DNA of 64,000 nt from Rhodospirillaceae bacterium (GTDB lineage Bacteria; Pseudomonadota; Alphaproteobacteria; Dongiales; Dongiaceae): the NCBI GenBank assembly GCA_008012315.1, contig SSEL01000012.1, forward strand, positions 62,001-126,000, read 5' to 3'. The position numbers and the translations under genes are program-made. Under the pieces are notes generated by a model. The model searched no databases, had not been told where the DNA came from, and saw only the letters and a program-made list of their open reading frames with translations. Shown in pieces: positions 54,294 through 63,338 of this stretch; the stretch's first letter is position 1, and each line of letters opens with the position of its first letter.

Positions 54294-54823
54294 CCATCAT
54301 CGAAACGCCCCGGCTGCGCTTGCGCCCGGGACATGACGGCGACATCGATGATCTGGTCGAGGGGCTGAACGACTGGTCGGTGGCGCAATGGCTGATCATG
54401 CCGCCTTATCCTTACGGCCGTGAAGATGCCGCTGCCTTCATCGGCTGGTCGCGGGAAGCCCGCTACGACGGCTTCGGCCACCGCATCATCGCCGATCGCC
54501 GGTCTGACCGGCTGCTTGGTTGCGTCGGGCTTTTCAATGAGGATGGCGCGCAATGGGAGCTGGGATATTGGATCGCCCGTCACAGCCGGCGCCAGGGTTT
54601 CGCCTCGGAAGCCTTGCGCCGGCTTTTGGCCCATGCCTTCGGCCATGCCCCGAAGCTCGCAGCGGTCTGTGCCTACCCGGATCCCGGCAACACGGCGTCT
54701 TGCGCCTTGCTCGAGCAAATCGGCTTCCAGCCAAGGGGAATCGGGGTGACCGGCAAGCCAAACAAATTGGGGCGGACGAAAGTCAGCGTTTATGAATTGC
54801 CGCGGGGGCCTCTTCTGCTGTGA
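54290..54823 (+). CDS. GNAT acetyltransferase, RimJ/RimL type
   Basis: The 177-residue protein has the same fold as its neighbour (IIETPRLRLRPGHDGDIDDLVEGLND, ELGYWIARHSRRQGFASEALRRLLAHAF, NTASCALLEQIGF). The start overlaps the previous stop, so the two are translationally coupled. Their sequences differ widely, so this pair is not a recent duplication. Substrate unknown. Confidence 0.87.
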   Translation: MTIIETPRLRLRPGHDGDIDDLVEGLNDWSVAQWLIMPPYPYGREDAAAFIGWSREARYDGFGHRIIADRRSDRLLGCVGLFNEDGAQWELGYWIARHSRRQGFASEALRRLLAHAFGHAPKLAAVCAYPDPGNTASCALLEQIGFQPRGIGVTGKPNKLGRTKVSVYELPRGPLLL

Positions 54824-54958
54824 GGCGATAGGTCCCACTCCTTCGCCTGGTTTTTCCCGATAATAACTTGCCGCTTTTTCGACTAGAGAAGCAGGCGTCA
54901 GGTAGCTGTACCTTGACTAGAAGTACGAGCTGGGGCGCTGTGAGTTGGGGGAGGGGGA

Positions 54959-55410
54959 ATGTCAGCGGATGAAAAGAATGTGGCCTTCGAGCGCATCGTT
55001 ACGGCCAATCTGACACGTGCGGTGGATATCCTGCGCTTTGCCGAAACCAAGAATGCAGCGCTGCTGACCTTCTGTTCCGCCTGGATCATTGCCAGCGTGA
55101 ACATGCTGAAAGGCGGCAGCACGATGTCCAGGGAATATGGCCTCGCATTGACCATCGCCTTGATGCTGTTCGCCATCGCCGCCATGCTCAGCGTCTGGTC
55201 GATCGCGCCGCGCCTGATGCATCGGGCGAAAGGAAAGGCGCCCGAAAGGCCGCGCAATTGCTGTTCTTCGGCGATATCGCGCCATTGGAGATCGCCGAGC
55301 GCAAGATGCGCTTCTTCCACTGGTCGTCGCGGGTCGCTTTCGTAGCAATCGCGGTCCTGCTGTCGCCGCCGGCCTGGTGGGTTTTGCGTGGTCTGTTCAG
55401 CGCTGAATAG
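54959..55410 (+). pseudogene. Pycsar effector-like (DUF5706, PycTM) membrane protein, frameshifted
   Basis: ATG 54959 follows GGGGGAGGG. The first frame has an N-terminal helix (ILRFAETKNAALLTFCSAWIIAS), a second membrane helix ending in IAPRL and a basic linker. It then reads into CCSSAIS and stops at 55345. Shifting one base at about 55256 restores LLFFGDIAPLEIAERKMRFFHWSSRVAFVAIAVLL and a stop at 55410. This order (FADxK-like helix, PRL, FxGDI, RKxRxL helix) is that of PycTM effectors, but the linker after GDI is unusually short. The span is 3n+2 bases, agreeing with one missing base. No nucleotide cyclase gene is adjacent. Confidence 0.6.
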
Positions 55411-55421
55411 AATAATCCTGG

Positions 55422-55940
55422 TCAGGTCAAGCGCTTGATCCACTCGGCCGCGGTAGGATGGGTGGCCAGCAAGGCCGATGCGTCAGCCATCTCGAAATCG
55501 GCAAAATCGAAGCCCGGTGCCACCGTGCAGCCGACGAGGCTATAGGCCGAGCCGGGCGCGGGGCAGGCGCCGAACCAGCGGCCGGCCGGCACCACATGCT
55601 GCGGCACTTGGCCGGCGGCGAAATCGGTACCGAGCAGCGTCACCTGGGCCTCGCCGCTCTCGGTCAGCTCAATCACCTGCAGCGGATCGCCGAGATAGAA
55701 ATGCCAGACTTCGTCCGAGCGGATGCGGTGCAAGCGTGACCGGTCGCCGGATGCCAGCATGTAATAGATCGCCGTCGATGCCTGGCGGTCGCCGGAAAAA
55801 TGCTGCGCGAGACCGGCGGCGGGCAAGGTCAGCGCGGCGCGGTAGGTTTCGCGAAAGAAGCCGCCTTCGGGATGCGGCTGCAAGGCAAGGCGGCCGACCA
55901 GATCCCTGGCCGGGGCGGGCAATGAAGTATTGGCTGGCAT
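55422..55940 (-). CDS. DUF985 (Cupin_5) protein
   Basis: The 172-residue protein has the DUF985 pattern: LALQPHPEGGFFRETYRA, STAIYYMLASGDRSRLHRIRSDEVWHFYLGDPL and QVPQHVVPAGRWFGACPAPGSAYSLVGCTVAPGF. It is a metal-binding cupin of unsettled function. ATG 55940 follows AGGTGG; a GTG at 55949 is in frame upstream. Confidence 0.9.
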   Translation of the reverse strand: MPANTSLPAPARDLVGRLALQPHPEGGFFRETYRAALTLPAAGLAQHFSGDRQASTAIYYMLASGDRSRLHRIRSDEVWHFYLGDPLQVIELTESGEAQVTLLGTDFAAGQVPQHVVPAGRWFGACPAPGSAYSLVGCTVAPGFDFADFEMADASALLATHPTAAEWIKRLT

Positions 55941-56102
55941 GATATCCACCTGCGGAAATAGATGTCGAGGTCGTCAGGCATGCCGGCCAATAAGGGGATG
56001 GTTGCGGTTTTATTGGAACTTTCCGGCATCGCGCATGCGTTATGCAGGCTAGCATAACGGTCGATGGCCGGTCACGGGATTAGGCGGGGAGAGTGACGGC
56101 GA

Positions 56103-57062
56103 TCACCGCCACTTCCATTTCCATTTCTTTTTGGCACGGCCGATCAGCAGGAAGTCTTCCGGCTTGTCATTGTCGGTGAAATCGACGAAACCGCCGAAGA
56201 ATGCCGTAAAGGCGGCTTCCTGCCCGATATCTTTGATGAAGTCATCGGCAATCGCGATGTAATCGGGTCCATAGCCTGTGCTCGGCATCGTACCGCCGCT
56301 CTGTTTGGCAAACCATGCATCGATCACCAGGCCGGAGAGACGGCTCGTCATGCCTTCGTTCAGTTTGTCGGTTTCCTTCATGCCCCGCACTTGCATCAGA
56401 TAGATGAAATCGCTCCAATTCGGATGGGCGTAAGCATGGGTCATTTCGTGGGCGATGACGCCGGCGGTTATCGAGGATTCGCGGAGCGAGATCGTTTTCG
56501 TGCTGGGCGAGTAAAAGCCGTCCACATCGGCGGCTTCCTTCTTGGCGAGAGCAATCGTCAGCATGCGCGCAATCGAGAAAACGGCGGCGTCTTCATCGGG
56601 CGTCAGGCGGGTTTTCTCATCGACAACCGACAAACGGCTGGGCAAGGATTCTCCCTGGGCCTTGTAGAAGGCGATCAGTTTCCGTTGCACAACATCGGGG
56701 GTGAATTTCAAGGCCTTCTTTTGCAACTGCGCGGCAAGGCGCTTTGCCTCGGCCTCACTGGCTTTCTCAAAATCGCCATCGGCGACGACCGCGAGGGTGA
56801 CCTTGCCGCCGATCGCCGGGCCATAAGTGATCTTCGCGCCGCCGGTCTTGATCTGTCGCGACAAGACCTGCTTGAAAAACGGTTGAAGCTCCTTGGCAAG
56901 TTTCTGCGCCGCCGCGAGTTCCTTCGCCCGCGCGGCCTTGGCCTGGGCCGCTGCCTTTGCGGCGGCCGCTTTCGCTGCAGCGGCCTTCTTCGCATCCTGC
57001 GGATTGTCGAATTCCCGCAGCAGGATCTGGAACTCCCGTTCCATATGAAGTCGCTCTCGCAT
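56103..57062 (-). CDS. Putative HExxH metallopeptidase with EREF leader
   Basis: The 319-residue protein starts MRERLHMEREFQILLREFDN, after GGAGG five bases upstream. An alanine/lysine-rich coiled-coil-like stretch follows (about 25-60). The C-terminal half has a zinc motif HEMTHAYAH at about residue 216 and, about 30 residues later, NEGMTSRLSGL with a possible third ligand Glu (gluzincin-like). No signal peptide is seen. No family name is certain. It is the last gene of a four-gene minus-strand cluster and shares its EREF start with the gene at 59824. Confidence 0.75.
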   Translation of the reverse strand: MRERLHMEREFQILLREFDNPQDAKKAAAAKAAAAKAAAQAKAARAKELAAAQKLAKELQPFFKQVLSRQIKTGGAKITYGPAIGGKVTLAVVADGDFEKASEAEAKRLAAQLQKKALKFTPDVVQRKLIAFYKAQGESLPSRLSVVDEKTRLTPDEDAAVFSIARMLTIALAKKEAADVDGFYSPSTKTISLRESSITAGVIAHEMTHAYAHPNWSDFIYLMQVRGMKETDKLNEGMTSRLSGLVIDAWFAKQSGGTMPSTGYGPDYIAIADDFIKDIGQEAAFTAFFGGFVDFTDNDKPEDFLLIGRAKKKWKWKWR

Positions 57063-57090
57063 CGAAACCTCCGGGTCGAAGAAACGGTCT

Positions 57091-58503
57091 TCAGACTTGC
57101 TGTTCGATGGTCGGTGTTCCGGAGCCGCCGAGATCGACGCCAGTCAGGCTGCGATAGGCGGTCCGATAGGCTTCCACCTTGGTCTCGATTTGGTAGAGCC
57201 AGGTATCCAGTTCCTGGCCCGGGGCGTTCTGTTCGTGATCGATCACTTCAAGGTCGAGCAGCAGGTCGCGGCCGTGTTCGGCGCAGCGTTTGTGCTCCAG
57301 ATAGGGATTGATCTCGCCATGGGTTACCGGCCGCTTGAGGACGAGGAGGTCATAGGCGGCGGGGATGAATTCATGGGCATCGCCATAGGCCGGCGGGATG
57401 CCCAGCGTCTCGCGCAACTCGCGGATCATCGCCATGCCGGCAATGGTCCAGACGATCCCGGCCAGGGTGTTGTAGTAGTTGCGGCCATAGGCGAAGGCCT
57501 CGAAACGCTTCTTCAGGACATCGATCGTGTTGCTGATGGTGATCAGCGTCGCGACCGACGGTGGCGCATCCGGCACGGCGGTGCCGCGAATGGCGACCGC
57601 CAGGCGCTTATCCTTGTAGTAATCCAGCGCATTGGCGATGAAGCGATGGAACAGGGTGCTGAAGCCGGTATTGACCTCTGTATCGAGATTGAGGCCGCGG
57701 CCGGGCTTCGAGGTCCAGCCGAGCGTGGTGCGGTAGAGGCAGGCGCGGTCGCGCACCGTCGGCGCCAGGCCCATCTTGGTCTGCCGCACCATGACTTCCA
57801 GGACCAGCGCCACGATATCGTCCTTGATCGCCATGCTGAGCGACCCGTTCGAGATGGGCAGGCGGCCGTTATAGGCAAAGGCGTCCAGGATGACGCCGAG
57901 GATCTGCTGGATGCCCATGCGCTCGAAATAGAACAGCCACAAAGCGTCAGCGACGAAAAGCCGGCGGATGCCGTTGGGGACGGTCGGCAGGGTCGGCTGC
58001 GGCGGCAGGTTGCGCTCGCCGTCCAGCGTGACGCAGGGGGAACAGAGGCAGCATTCGCTGGGCCATTCATGCTGGTGATAGTCATAGTGAGCGTTGGATT
58101 CATGCCGCTCGATGATAATGCCGTTGGGGCAGTCCAGCAGGGCCGGATCGAGCACGGCATGGAGATGATTTTCGATATCCTCCCACTGGCCCGAGCCGCC
58201 GATCTTCGTCTGGCCCAGGATATGGTGACGCCGGAACTTGAAATAATCCCTGAAGAATTTCGTCACGTCGTCGCTATCGCCGGTGCGGATCAGGGCCAGG
58301 AGCTCGTCCGTGCAGGGCGGGAAGGCGACGGTCAGCCGGCGCTTGCCGCGCAGCAGATCCGTCGTGTTGACGACAGGCGGCCGCTCCATCTTGATGATGA
58401 GGGAAGCCGGGACGGCTTGTGCAGCGGAAGCATTGCCTGCCGATGCGGCGTTCGGACTAGCTGAGAATTGATCCGATTGCTGGTTCTCTGTGTCCTTTGC
58501 CAT
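57091..58503 (-). CDS. Unknown protein of the EFE-leader cluster
   Basis: The 470-residue product starts at ATG 58503 with AAGGAG upstream. After a serine/alanine-rich N-terminus it has no family I recognise. A His/Cys-rich stretch at about residue 130-155 (RHESNAHYDYHQHEW, then ECCLCSPC) could bind metal. The middle and end are helical, with a possible weak membrane helix (YYNTLAGIVWTIAGMAMI). Codon use matches neighbours. It lies 28 bases upstream of the metallopeptidase gene and is probably co-transcribed. Confidence 0.7.
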   Translation of the reverse strand: MAKDTENQQSDQFSASPNAASAGNASAAQAVPASLIIKMERPPVVNTTDLLRGKRRLTVAFPPCTDELLALIRTGDSDDVTKFFRDYFKFRRHHILGQTKIGGSGQWEDIENHLHAVLDPALLDCPNGIIIERHESNAHYDYHQHEWPSECCLCSPCVTLDGERNLPPQPTLPTVPNGIRRLFVADALWLFYFERMGIQQILGVILDAFAYNGRLPISNGSLSMAIKDDIVALVLEVMVRQTKMGLAPTVRDRACLYRTTLGWTSKPGRGLNLDTEVNTGFSTLFHRFIANALDYYKDKRLAVAIRGTAVPDAPPSVATLITISNTIDVLKKRFEAFAYGRNYYNTLAGIVWTIAGMAMIRELRETLGIPPAYGDAHEFIPAAYDLLVLKRPVTHGEINPYLEHKRCAEHGRDLLLDLEVIDHEQNAPGQELDTWLYQIETKVEAYRTAYRSLTGVDLGGSGTPTIEQQV

Positions 58504-58554
58504 CTTGATCGTCTCCTTGTCAGCCGTTTCAGCTATTTTTGTCTGCGATCGCCC

Positions 58555-59811
58555 TCAAAGCGCGTGCCGGTAGTTCCGGCCGAGCCGTATCAGCCAATCC
58601 GACATGAGGCGGTCGAGCGGCGCTTCGCCGATCGGGTACCATTCGCGGACCATGCGAAAGACCGCGAGCTGGACGCTGGGCGCCAGGCCGGTCAAATCGA
58701 GCCGGCCGCTGCGGATGCCGCTTGCCCGGCGCTTCAATTCATTGGGCGCCAGCGGTGCGAGATCGAAGAGATCGAGCAATCTGCGCCGCCCCAGCACGCG
58801 AAAGCGCGTGTCGAACAAGGCCTGGCCGACCACGGGGATGGCGCGCCTCGCCTGCAGCAGAACGCGCCGCGTCTCGGTAGGCGCGGCATCGAGCGGATAG
58901 GCGGCCAGCCATTGCCGCTCCCAGTCGTCCCAGGCGCCCTGGCCCCAGGCGCGGCGGCACCAGTCGAAGGTCAGCAGCGCCCGCAGGTAAGGCGGCGGAT
59001 GCGGATCGTGATAGGAAACCCGCAGCGCATGACCCGAGGGCAAAGCGAAGAGATCGCGGATCGCCGCCGCTTCGGCAATGCCGGAAAGCGCGAAGGCCCA
59101 GAAATCGGGGCCGATCTCGAATGACCACTGCGCATAGAGATGGCGGATCTGCCGCGGCGCCCCGGCCCGTGCCAGCGCATCCTGCAAGGTTTCAGCCAAA
59201 GCGGATACCAGTTGCAGCCGCGCCAGACCCTGATGGCCGGATTCGTGCAGGATGGAGGTGAGGTTGTGCTTCTCCTTCAGCCGGCCGTAGGGGATCTGCA
59301 ACAGCGGCATCGGGTTCGGCGAGGTGTCGGGAAAAGGCACGCTTTCACGCACGATGGAGGCGCCGAAGCCGCGATCGCAATAGACCAAAGGCGGCTCGAT
59401 GATACTGAGCGCCGGATGGTCGCGGCGCATGGCATCCATTGCCAGCGCGTCGCAACCGCGCAGAATGGCGCCGAGTTCCGGCGAATTGCGCTGGGTCAGC
59501 ACATCCATGTAGGTATCGAAGAAGAGAAAGGCCCGTGACAGGTCGAGTTCGATCTGACCCAGGGCGGCATTCAGCCGCCGCGTCGCCCGGCCATCATCGA
59601 TATGCGGCAGCAACTGATCGGTGGCGCGTTTGACGTGGGACGACAGGCGGGCGGTCGCGGCGGCAAGCTGCGGCTCCAGCACGGCCCATTGACGTTCGGA
59701 AATATCCTGCTGTGGCGGAAGGTTCACGAGACGCCTCAAACTGCTCAGACTGCCGATGCGGAAAAGCAACGATTCCGCCCGCTGTTGCAGGTAGTTGCTT
59801 CGGTTGATCAT
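58555..59811 (-). CDS. Unknown protein with an HExxH motif, EFE-leader cluster
   Basis: The 418-residue product has a helical N-terminal half and a zinc-binding-type motif in NLTSILHESGHQGLARL at about residue 190. A conserved-looking GIAEAAAIRDLFALPSGH follows. The C-terminus is arginine-rich. No family recognised; a peptidase or maturation role is an inference from HExxH alone. Its ATG lies 12 bases after the stop of the leader-protein gene, so it is the second gene of the cluster. Confidence 0.7.
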   Translation of the reverse strand: MINRSNYLQQRAESLLFRIGSLSSLRRLVNLPPQQDISERQWAVLEPQLAAATARLSSHVKRATDQLLPHIDDGRATRRLNAALGQIELDLSRAFLFFDTYMDVLTQRNSPELGAILRGCDALAMDAMRRDHPALSIIEPPLVYCDRGFGASIVRESVPFPDTSPNPMPLLQIPYGRLKEKHNLTSILHESGHQGLARLQLVSALAETLQDALARAGAPRQIRHLYAQWSFEIGPDFWAFALSGIAEAAAIRDLFALPSGHALRVSYHDPHPPPYLRALLTFDWCRRAWGQGAWDDWERQWLAAYPLDAAPTETRRVLLQARRAIPVVGQALFDTRFRVLGRRRLLDLFDLAPLAPNELKRRASGIRSGRLDLTGLAPSVQLAVFRMVREWYPIGEAPLDRLMSDWLIRLGRNYRHAL

Positions 59812-59823
59812 GATTTTGTCGGG

Positions 59824-60729
59824 TCAGCGCCCGACGATGATCAGCTTGATCCGCTGTCCCGGTGCCACTTTCAGGCGGATGACGCGCGCCTGGCCATGCG
59901 GTCCATGCGGTCCATGCAGGCCATGCTGCCCATGATATCCGCGCCGCCGCATGCCTCTTCCCGGCGCGCGGTGCAGGCTCACGGCCCGCGACTGCGCCCG
60001 GCCGATCGCATGACGCATGGCATTGTTGGCCAACCGCGCGGCTTCGGCGGGTTTGTCGGCATGCTCGGTAACGTTGTCGGCGAGATATTCATAGGCTTCG
60101 CGCGCCAGGTTGACGTAATTCTCCCAGGCCTGCTGGTTGCGCTCGGGATATTCGCTGGCGGCGAGGCCGAGTGACTTCACCGCATCGAGCGTGGCCGTTC
60201 CGCCCGGCACCACGGTGCCGAGCGCCTGCTTGCCGATATTCAGCAGGGCGCCTTTGACATTGCCCTTGGCCAGTTGCATGGCGGCTTCGACGCCGGGGAA
60301 GAATTTACCGGCGGCGAATTTCAGGCCCTTCTTGGCGAGAGACCGCAGGATCTTGCTTTTGCCGAGCTTCTTGATGCCCCGCACCAGGCCCCCGAACAGG
60401 TATTCGCGCGACATGTCGTCCAGGACTTCGTTCATCGCCTGATCGACTTCGCTCTCGGATTCGAATTCGCGGGAGGCGATTTCCAGAAAGCGTTCGACAT
60501 ATTCCTGATCCTGTCCGGAAACATCGCCGCTTTCATCATCGGCTTCAAACTCCTCATCCTGCTCGAACTCTTCGTCGAGCTCGGAAGCCTCGTCATCGGC
60601 TTCGTCTTCCTCGAATTCCTCATCGCTTTCCATGTCTTCGAATTCCTGCTCGATGGAGCCATCCTCCATTTCGAGTTCGAATTCGCGTTCCAATTGCGAA
60701 AAATCCCTCAGATCGCGATTTCTTGCCAT
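59824..60729 (-). CDS. Acidic EFE-leader protein with glycine/lysine-rich amphipathic core
   Basis: The 301-residue product starts at ATG 60729 with AGGAG upstream. Residues about 12-65 are very acidic, with repeated EFE/EEFE units (LEREFELEMED, EEFEEDEADD). Residues about 110-180 switch to a basic, glycine-rich, amphipathic or hydrophobic stretch (FGGLVRGIKKLGKSKILRSL, FAAGKFFPGVEAAMQLAKG, GALLNIGKQALGTVVPGG). A helical part and an H/G-rich tail (HGLHGPHGPHGQ) ending VIRLKVAPGQRIKLIIVGR follow. No signal peptide. The build recalls a pore-forming or antimicrobial core behind an acidic leader, but that is inference. Confidence 0.75.
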   Translation of the reverse strand: MARNRDLRDFSQLEREFELEMEDGSIEQEFEDMESDEEFEEDEADDEASELDEEFEQDEEFEADDESGDVSGQDQEYVERFLEIASREFESESEVDQAMNEVLDDMSREYLFGGLVRGIKKLGKSKILRSLAKKGLKFAAGKFFPGVEAAMQLAKGNVKGALLNIGKQALGTVVPGGTATLDAVKSLGLAASEYPERNQQAWENYVNLAREAYEYLADNVTEHADKPAEAARLANNAMRHAIGRAQSRAVSLHRAPGRGMRRRGYHGQHGLHGPHGPHGQARVIRLKVAPGQRIKLIIVGR

Positions 60730-61219
60730 GGTGTACTCCTGTCATCGTCGGCAGTGCAGGCGTATAGGCGAGCAGACGTATAGGCAAAGTGACCCATGCC
60801 CGGTCGCAAAGCGACGAGCGGAACGGAAATAAAGATGATCAAAATCGTGACGCAATGCCGAAGCTCGGCATCGCCCCATCGATCGCTACATCAGGCGATC
60901 GGCAATCGTCATCACTGATACGTGCGCAATCGATCCTTGTTCACGCAAGGCCGTCACGCTTCATACAGCCAACGCAACGCAATTCTTACTGCGGTGGTCT
61001 GACGCGCGCCGCGAACAATCTATCAGACGTTCGTCGGTTGAGATTGATGCGCAGTGGATGATGAGAAGGATACATCGCTCAATGCGGCATCACAAGCATC
61101 ATGCATGCAATCATATGTCGAAAGGAGCCGAATTCGCACTCCGTCACATGCGTCGATCACGATGAATATGACGGAGTACGTCCGCGCTTCATATCGCCTC
61201 ATCCAAATGGATGAGAGAT
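60730..61219. other. Intergenic region upstream of the EFE-leader cluster
   Basis: The left end holds the promoter and AGGAG site of the leader-protein gene (minus). The remainder, to the stop of the P1 peptidase gene, has lower GC than the genes and no protein-like frame; a frame at 61054-61296 (+) overlaps the peptidase gene and has no good start. No known RNA motif was recognised. Confidence 0.4.
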
Positions 61220-62302
61220 TTAATCTTGTCGACGATATCGCGCCATGGCTTGGCGCAGCAGATCATGCGGGATGGCATGCACGGTGCGACCCTTGAACCC
61301 GGTCATCGTCTCGGCGGCGACTATGGCATTCCAGATCGCTTCTTCTGTCGCTTCGGCGGCGGCCTGGAACAGCGGTGTGCATTGATCGAGGCCGAGCATG
61401 CGGATATCGGTCATCTTTGCACCGGCCTGCACCACATTGCCGGTGGAGAAGGCGAGGAAGATATCGCCGCTGGAATTGGCGCCGAAACCGCCGGCCCAGG
61501 CGAGACCTGTGGTCGCGCGGCGGGCGAGGCGCTGGCATTGGATTGGCAGCAGTGGCGCATCGGTCGCCAGGATGACGATGATCGACCCCTGATCCTTCGG
61601 CTCGTCGCGGGAACTGGGCACGATATCGTCGGTGATCTCCACGCCGACCGGTGCATGGCCACAGCGCAGCATCTCGCGCATGCCGTAATTCGCCTGCACC
61701 AGTGCGCCGACGGTCCAACCGCCTTGCTTCTCGCTCAGCTTGCGCGATGCCGTACCGGTGCCGCCCTTGAACTCATGGCAGATCATGCCGGTGCCGCCAC
61801 CGACATTACCTTCGGCAATGGCCCCGCCTTGCGCCGTCTCGAAGGCCGCCAAGGCATGTTCCGTGGTGATGGGGAAGGTCTCGGCATCGGACAGCCAGCC
61901 GTCCCAGGTCTCGCCCGTCACCGGCAGATGCCAGGGGTTTTGCACGAAGCGTTCGGCGGCGAGACGGCAGATCGCATCGCGCACCACGCCGACCGCATGG
62001 GTGTTGGTGATGCCGATCGGCCCCGCCAGCGTTCCTTGTTCTTGCAGCCAGATGGTGCCGGTCATCTCGCCATTGCCGTTGAAGGAATGGTAACCGGCGA
62101 AGAGATGATCGGTGTAGATATCCTCCGACGGCCAGATGGCGGTGACGCCGCTGCGCACCACATGGGGCGTATCGCTGATGACTGTCGTATAGCCGACCTT
62201 GACGCCCGCGACATCGGTGATGGCATTGAGCGGCCCCGGCGCCATCTGCCCAAGATTGATGCCGAGATCGCGCAGGCGCGGTTTCGCAGAAGTCGTGCTC
62301 AT
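61220..62302 (-). CDS. P1-family peptidase (DmpA/BapA type, self-processing)
   Basis: The 360-residue protein has the S58 pattern: GPLNAITDVAGVKVGYTTV, the substrate-binding GPIGITNTHAVG, GGTGMICHEFKGGTGTASR and the self-cleavage region GGFGANSSGDIFLAFSTGN, where chain cleavage before a Ser creates the N-terminal nucleophile. Family members are aminopeptidases of D- or beta-amino peptides. ATG 62302 follows GAGGTG; a GTG at 62308 is just upstream. Confidence 0.9.
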   Translation of the reverse strand: MSTTSAKPRLRDLGINLGQMAPGPLNAITDVAGVKVGYTTVISDTPHVVRSGVTAIWPSEDIYTDHLFAGYHSFNGNGEMTGTIWLQEQGTLAGPIGITNTHAVGVVRDAICRLAAERFVQNPWHLPVTGETWDGWLSDAETFPITTEHALAAFETAQGGAIAEGNVGGGTGMICHEFKGGTGTASRKLSEKQGGWTVGALVQANYGMREMLRCGHAPVGVEITDDIVPSSRDEPKDQGSIIVILATDAPLLPIQCQRLARRATTGLAWAGGFGANSSGDIFLAFSTGNVVQAGAKMTDIRMLGLDQCTPLFQAAAEATEEAIWNAIVAAETMTGFKGRTVHAIPHDLLRQAMARYRRQD

Positions 62303-62393
62303 GGTCACCTCGGGAACAAGTGAAACAGAAGCCTGCTCTATATCAGAGCGGTACCTGCTTGACCATGAGAGGGGATTGGCGGAAGCGGGAAGG

Positions 62394-63338
62394 TTATCCC
62401 GTCGCGCTTTCCGCTTCGGGCAGTTGCACCCAGTCGGGCAGGAGCGGGGTGAGGGTGGCCTCGCCGGCTTGCAAGGTCACGGTGCCGCCTTGGCGCAAGG
62501 CACCGAGCGCTTCGAGGCGCAGCATGGCGATGCCGATGCTGCCATCGGTGCTGTGGCTGCGGATCTCGCCGATATCCTTGTCACCGGCCATGACAGGGGT
62601 GCCGGCTTGCGGCGTGGCACCGTCGATCTTCACCGGCAGCAGGCGCTTGCGCACGAGGCCGCGATATTTCGTGCGGGCGGTCAGCTCCTGGCCCATATAG
62701 CAGCCCTTCTGCCAATCGATGGCGTTCAATTCATCGAAGCCGGATTCCAGCAGGATCGATTTATCGGGGATGAGATCGCGGCCGCTTTCCGGCACGCCGA
62801 GCTCCAGGCGCAGATGGTCATAGGCATCCAGCTCACCTTGCTTCAGCCCGGCATCCGACAGCCAGGCGGCCGCTTCGGCGCGCGGCAGGAAGGCGCGGGC
62901 GCCCAGCGCTGCCAGACGCGGATCGGTGAAGACAATGCCGTTGCCGAACACTTTGGTTGCACCCGGCTCGGCAGGCAGGCCGAGTGTGTCGAGCACAGTC
63001 GCGCCATAGAGGATGGCGACCACCCAATCGGCGCTGGCATCGGCGAGGGCGACCTTCGACCGCAACCGATACATCGACAGGCGCTTCAGCAGATCGGCCC
63101 GGCGGCTCGCCTCGACATCTAGCAGATAGCGTTCCTCGCCAGCCGCATTCAGGACGGCGATGGAGAAGTCATGCAGATATTTTCCCTGCGGTGTCAGGAA
63201 GGCGGCATAGAGCGCCCGCTCGGTGCTGAGCTTGGCCGTGTCGTTGGTGATCAGGCCCTGGAGATAGGCGGCCCGGTCTTCCCCGGTGAGGGACAGGACG
63301 CCGCGGGTTTCAGGGAGCAGGAAAAAGGCTTCGCTCAT
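62394..63338 (-). CDS. ygfZ: YgfZ/GcvT-type folate-binding protein (Fe-S cluster assembly)
   Basis: The 314-residue protein has the GcvT-like fold and the YgfZ signature with its key Cys in WQKGCYMGQELTART. The N-terminus reads LTGEDRAAYLQGLITNDTAKL and the middle LELGVPESGRDLIPDKSILLES. YgfZ assists maintenance of Fe-S enzymes such as MiaB with folate. ATG 63338 is chosen because family similarity starts there; a frame from 63368 adds ten residues. Confidence 0.9.
   Translation of the reverse strand: MSEAFFLLPETRGVLSLTGEDRAAYLQGLITNDTAKLSTERALYAAFLTPQGKYLHDFSIAVLNAAGEERYLLDVEASRRADLLKRLSMYRLRSKVALADASADWVVAILYGATVLDTLGLPAEPGATKVFGNGIVFTDPRLAALGARAFLPRAEAAAWLSDAGLKQGELDAYDHLRLELGVPESGRDLIPDKSILLESGFDELNAIDWQKGCYMGQELTARTKYRGLVRKRLLPVKIDGATPQAGTPVMAGDKDIGEIRSHSTDGSIGIAMLRLEALGALRQGGTVTLQAGEATLTPLLPDWVQLPEAESATG

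Noticed and set aside
57097..58464. 455-codon plus-strand frame
   Set aside because: Antisense to the 470-residue cluster protein, which has a good ribosome site and co-directional neighbours.
61054..61296. Plus-strand 80-codon frame
   Set aside because: It runs into the P1 peptidase gene on the other strand, has no ribosome site and no recognisable content.
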